NCBI GenBank assembly: GCA_016206515.1
Contig: JACQRN010000019.1
Span: forward strand, 1 to 6,509
Direction: 5' to 3'
Length of the DNA stretch: 6,509 nt
Source: Planctomycetota bacterium
Lineage (GTDB): Bacteria > Planctomycetota > SBBH01 > JACQRN01
Below, one piece after another: positions 5,379 to 6,509 of this stretch. Made by a program: the position numbers and the translations under genes. The first letter of the stretch is position 1. Every line of letters begins with the position of its first letter. Under the pieces are notes generated by a model that was given only the letters and a program-made list of their open reading frames with translations, was not told the origin of the DNA and did not search any database.

Positions 5379-6509
5379 TCATCGTAGGTCCCCCCCCTCA
5401 TACAAGTCCAGAAGCGCCTCCACCATGCGGATGGATCCGAATCGTACCGCGAGGGCGGGCGCCTCTCCACCGCGCGTTCCCTTGAGCAAGGTCCGCGACA
5501 CAAGGTGGGAGAGGGCACGGACATCACCTGCCGGCACGAGCGAGCATCCCGGCCCGCGTGCCTCGCGCGCGCCATCGAGGTCGAACGCGACCGCGGGGAG
5601 TCCGGCCCATTGGGCCTGGACGAGGACGCGGGGGACCCCCTCGCGCAGGGAGGCATGAACCAACAGGTCGCATGCCCCGAGGAGATCGGATACCTCCTCC
5701 GGCGCAAGCCTCCCGCACCAGCGGACGGCCTCCTCCACGCCATGCGAGCGTGCGCGTTGGCGTAGTGCGCCATGGTACGCCCCGTCCCCCACCAGCAGGA
5801 CGGCGGCGTCCGGCACGATTCGCCGTATCGCGGGGAGCGCCTCGATCAGGAACTCCTGCCCCTTCAAACGGTAGTGGCGCCCCACCACGACGATCCATCG
5901 TGCCCCCTCCGCCAGACCGAGGTGCGAAGCCCATCGCGCCCGGACGTCTGTCGCCGGACGATCAGCCCCCGAGCGCATCCCGCTGTACACCACGCGGACG
6001 CGAGAGCGCGGGGCGATCCCCATCGACACGAGATCGTCCGCAAGACGTCTGGACACGGTCACCCAGGCATCCGTGACGGGAGCCGTCAGCCGCTCCGCCA
6101 GGCGCGCGAGCTGCCTCCACGGGGACCCGAGGGTTCCGTAAACGAACGGGCCATGCACGGTGTGGACGATCCGCGGCACTCCCGCCAGGGACGCGGCCCA
6201 CCGTCCGAGGATCCCCCCCTTCGCGCTGTGCGTATGAACCACGTCCGGCCGCAGGCGCCGCAGACTCGCCCAGAGCGCGAGGAACGCGAGCGCGTCGCGC
6301 CAGGGCGAGACCTCGCGCGACAGGAACGGGATGTATTCGAGCCGCGTCCGCGCATCCGGCGCTGGAGGGCGGAGTTCCCCTTCCTTCCCGCGGGGTCGCC
6401 CGGAGAGGATCGTTACGTTCCAGCGCCCCGTCCGGCCCGCGCCTTCCGAGGAGAGGAGCGTGTTCTCCTGCGCGCCCCCCACGATCCAACGGGTGATGAC
6501 ATGCGCGAG
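5379..6509 (-). CDS. GT4-family glycosyltransferase (5' end cut by window edge)
   Basis: The frame is open to the right edge and begins with visible residues LAHVITRWIVGGAQENTLL, the first beta strand and glycine-rich loop of a GT4 enzyme, so probably only a few N-terminal residues are missing. A GTG at 6482 could be miscalled as the start, but it would remove this strand. The 376 visible residues form a GT-B fold. The N-terminal half has RPDVVHTHSAKGGILGR (about 87-103) and HTVHG (116-120). The C-terminal nucleotide-sugar half has VVVGRHYRLKG (about 207-217), VLLVGDG (238-244) and SLREGVPRVLVQA (288-299). The usual E-x7-E motif reads E290-x7-Q298. Such enzymes transfer a sugar from a nucleotide or lipid donor with retention, typically for capsule, O-antigen, exopolysaccharide or glycolipid. 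Donor and acceptor cannot be read from sequence. It is cytoplasmic or peripherally membrane-bound and precedes the membrane-anchored gene by 34 bases. Confidence 0.93.
   Translation of the reverse strand, partial: LAHVITRWIVGGAQENTLLSSEGAGRTGRWNVTILSGRPRGKEGELRPPAPDARTRLEYIPFLSREVSPWRDALAFLALWASLRRLRPDVVHTHSAKGGILGRWAASLAGVPRIVHTVHGPFVYGTLGSPWRQLARLAERLTAPVTDAWVTVSRRLADDLVSMGIAPRSRVRVVYSGMRSGADRPATDVRARWASHLGLAEGARWIVVVGRHYRLKGQEFLIEALPAIRRIVPDAAVLLVGDGAYHGALRQRARSHGVEEAVRWCGRLAPEEVSDLLGACDLLVHASLREGVPRVLVQAQWAGLPAVAFDLDGAREARGPGCSLVPAGDVRALSHLVSRTLLKGTRGGEAPALAVRFGSIRMVEALLDLYEGGDLR

Noticed and set aside
5345..5773. N-terminal extension of the coiled-coil protein to 5773
   Set aside because: It would overlap the glycosyltransferase gene by nearly 400 bases, and its translation is Arg/Ser/Pro-rich noise. 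The ATG at 5344 directly precedes the membrane anchor.
6480..6482. GTG as the start of the glycosyltransferase
   Set aside because: The frame continues upstream with residues LAHVITRWI, which complete the normal first beta strand of GT4 enzymes, so the gene runs off the window.

Overview
The window is a compact, high-GC (visibly well over 60%) bacterial chromosome segment. Every supported gene lies on the minus strand, so transcription runs from the right edge to the left edge. The order is: a 5'-truncated GT4-family glycosyltransferase; a membrane-anchored coiled-coil protein ending in a BRCT-like domain; alaS (alanyl-tRNA synthetase); rpmF (ribosomal protein L32); plsX (phosphate acyltransferase); and the first codons of a further gene at the left edge, probably fabH. 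The spaces between genes are 34, 19, 1 and 35 bases, followed by a 4-base ATGA overlap. This looks like one operon or a chain of translationally coupled genes. There is no non-coding stretch over about 35 bases, and I see no RNA gene, mobile element, CRISPR array or internal terminator.

Region by region: 5379-6509 encodes a retaining GT-B glycosyltransferase, most likely for envelope polysaccharide or lipid-linked glycan synthesis. 3944-5344 encodes a 466-residue protein with an N-terminal transmembrane anchor, a long coiled coil, a beta-rich module and a C-terminal BRCT-like domain. 1246-3924 is a complete 892-residue AlaS with intact catalytic, editing and C-Ala regions. 1062-1244 is L32 with all four zinc-binding cysteines. 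10-1026 is PlsX, the start of the PlsX/PlsY phospholipid pathway. rpmF-plsX-fabH is a widely conserved bacterial cluster linking ribosome production to membrane lipid synthesis; here alaS occupies the position just upstream of rpmF where a DUF177/YceD gene is commonly found.

The organism cannot be named from the sequence. High GC, GTG starts and the gene families fit an uncultured high-GC Gram-negative-type lineage, but the phylum is unresolved. Most of the window is ordinary housekeeping. The one unusual element is the coiled-coil protein, because its predicted topology puts a BRCT-like fold, normally found in cytoplasmic DNA-repair proteins, outside the cytoplasm.
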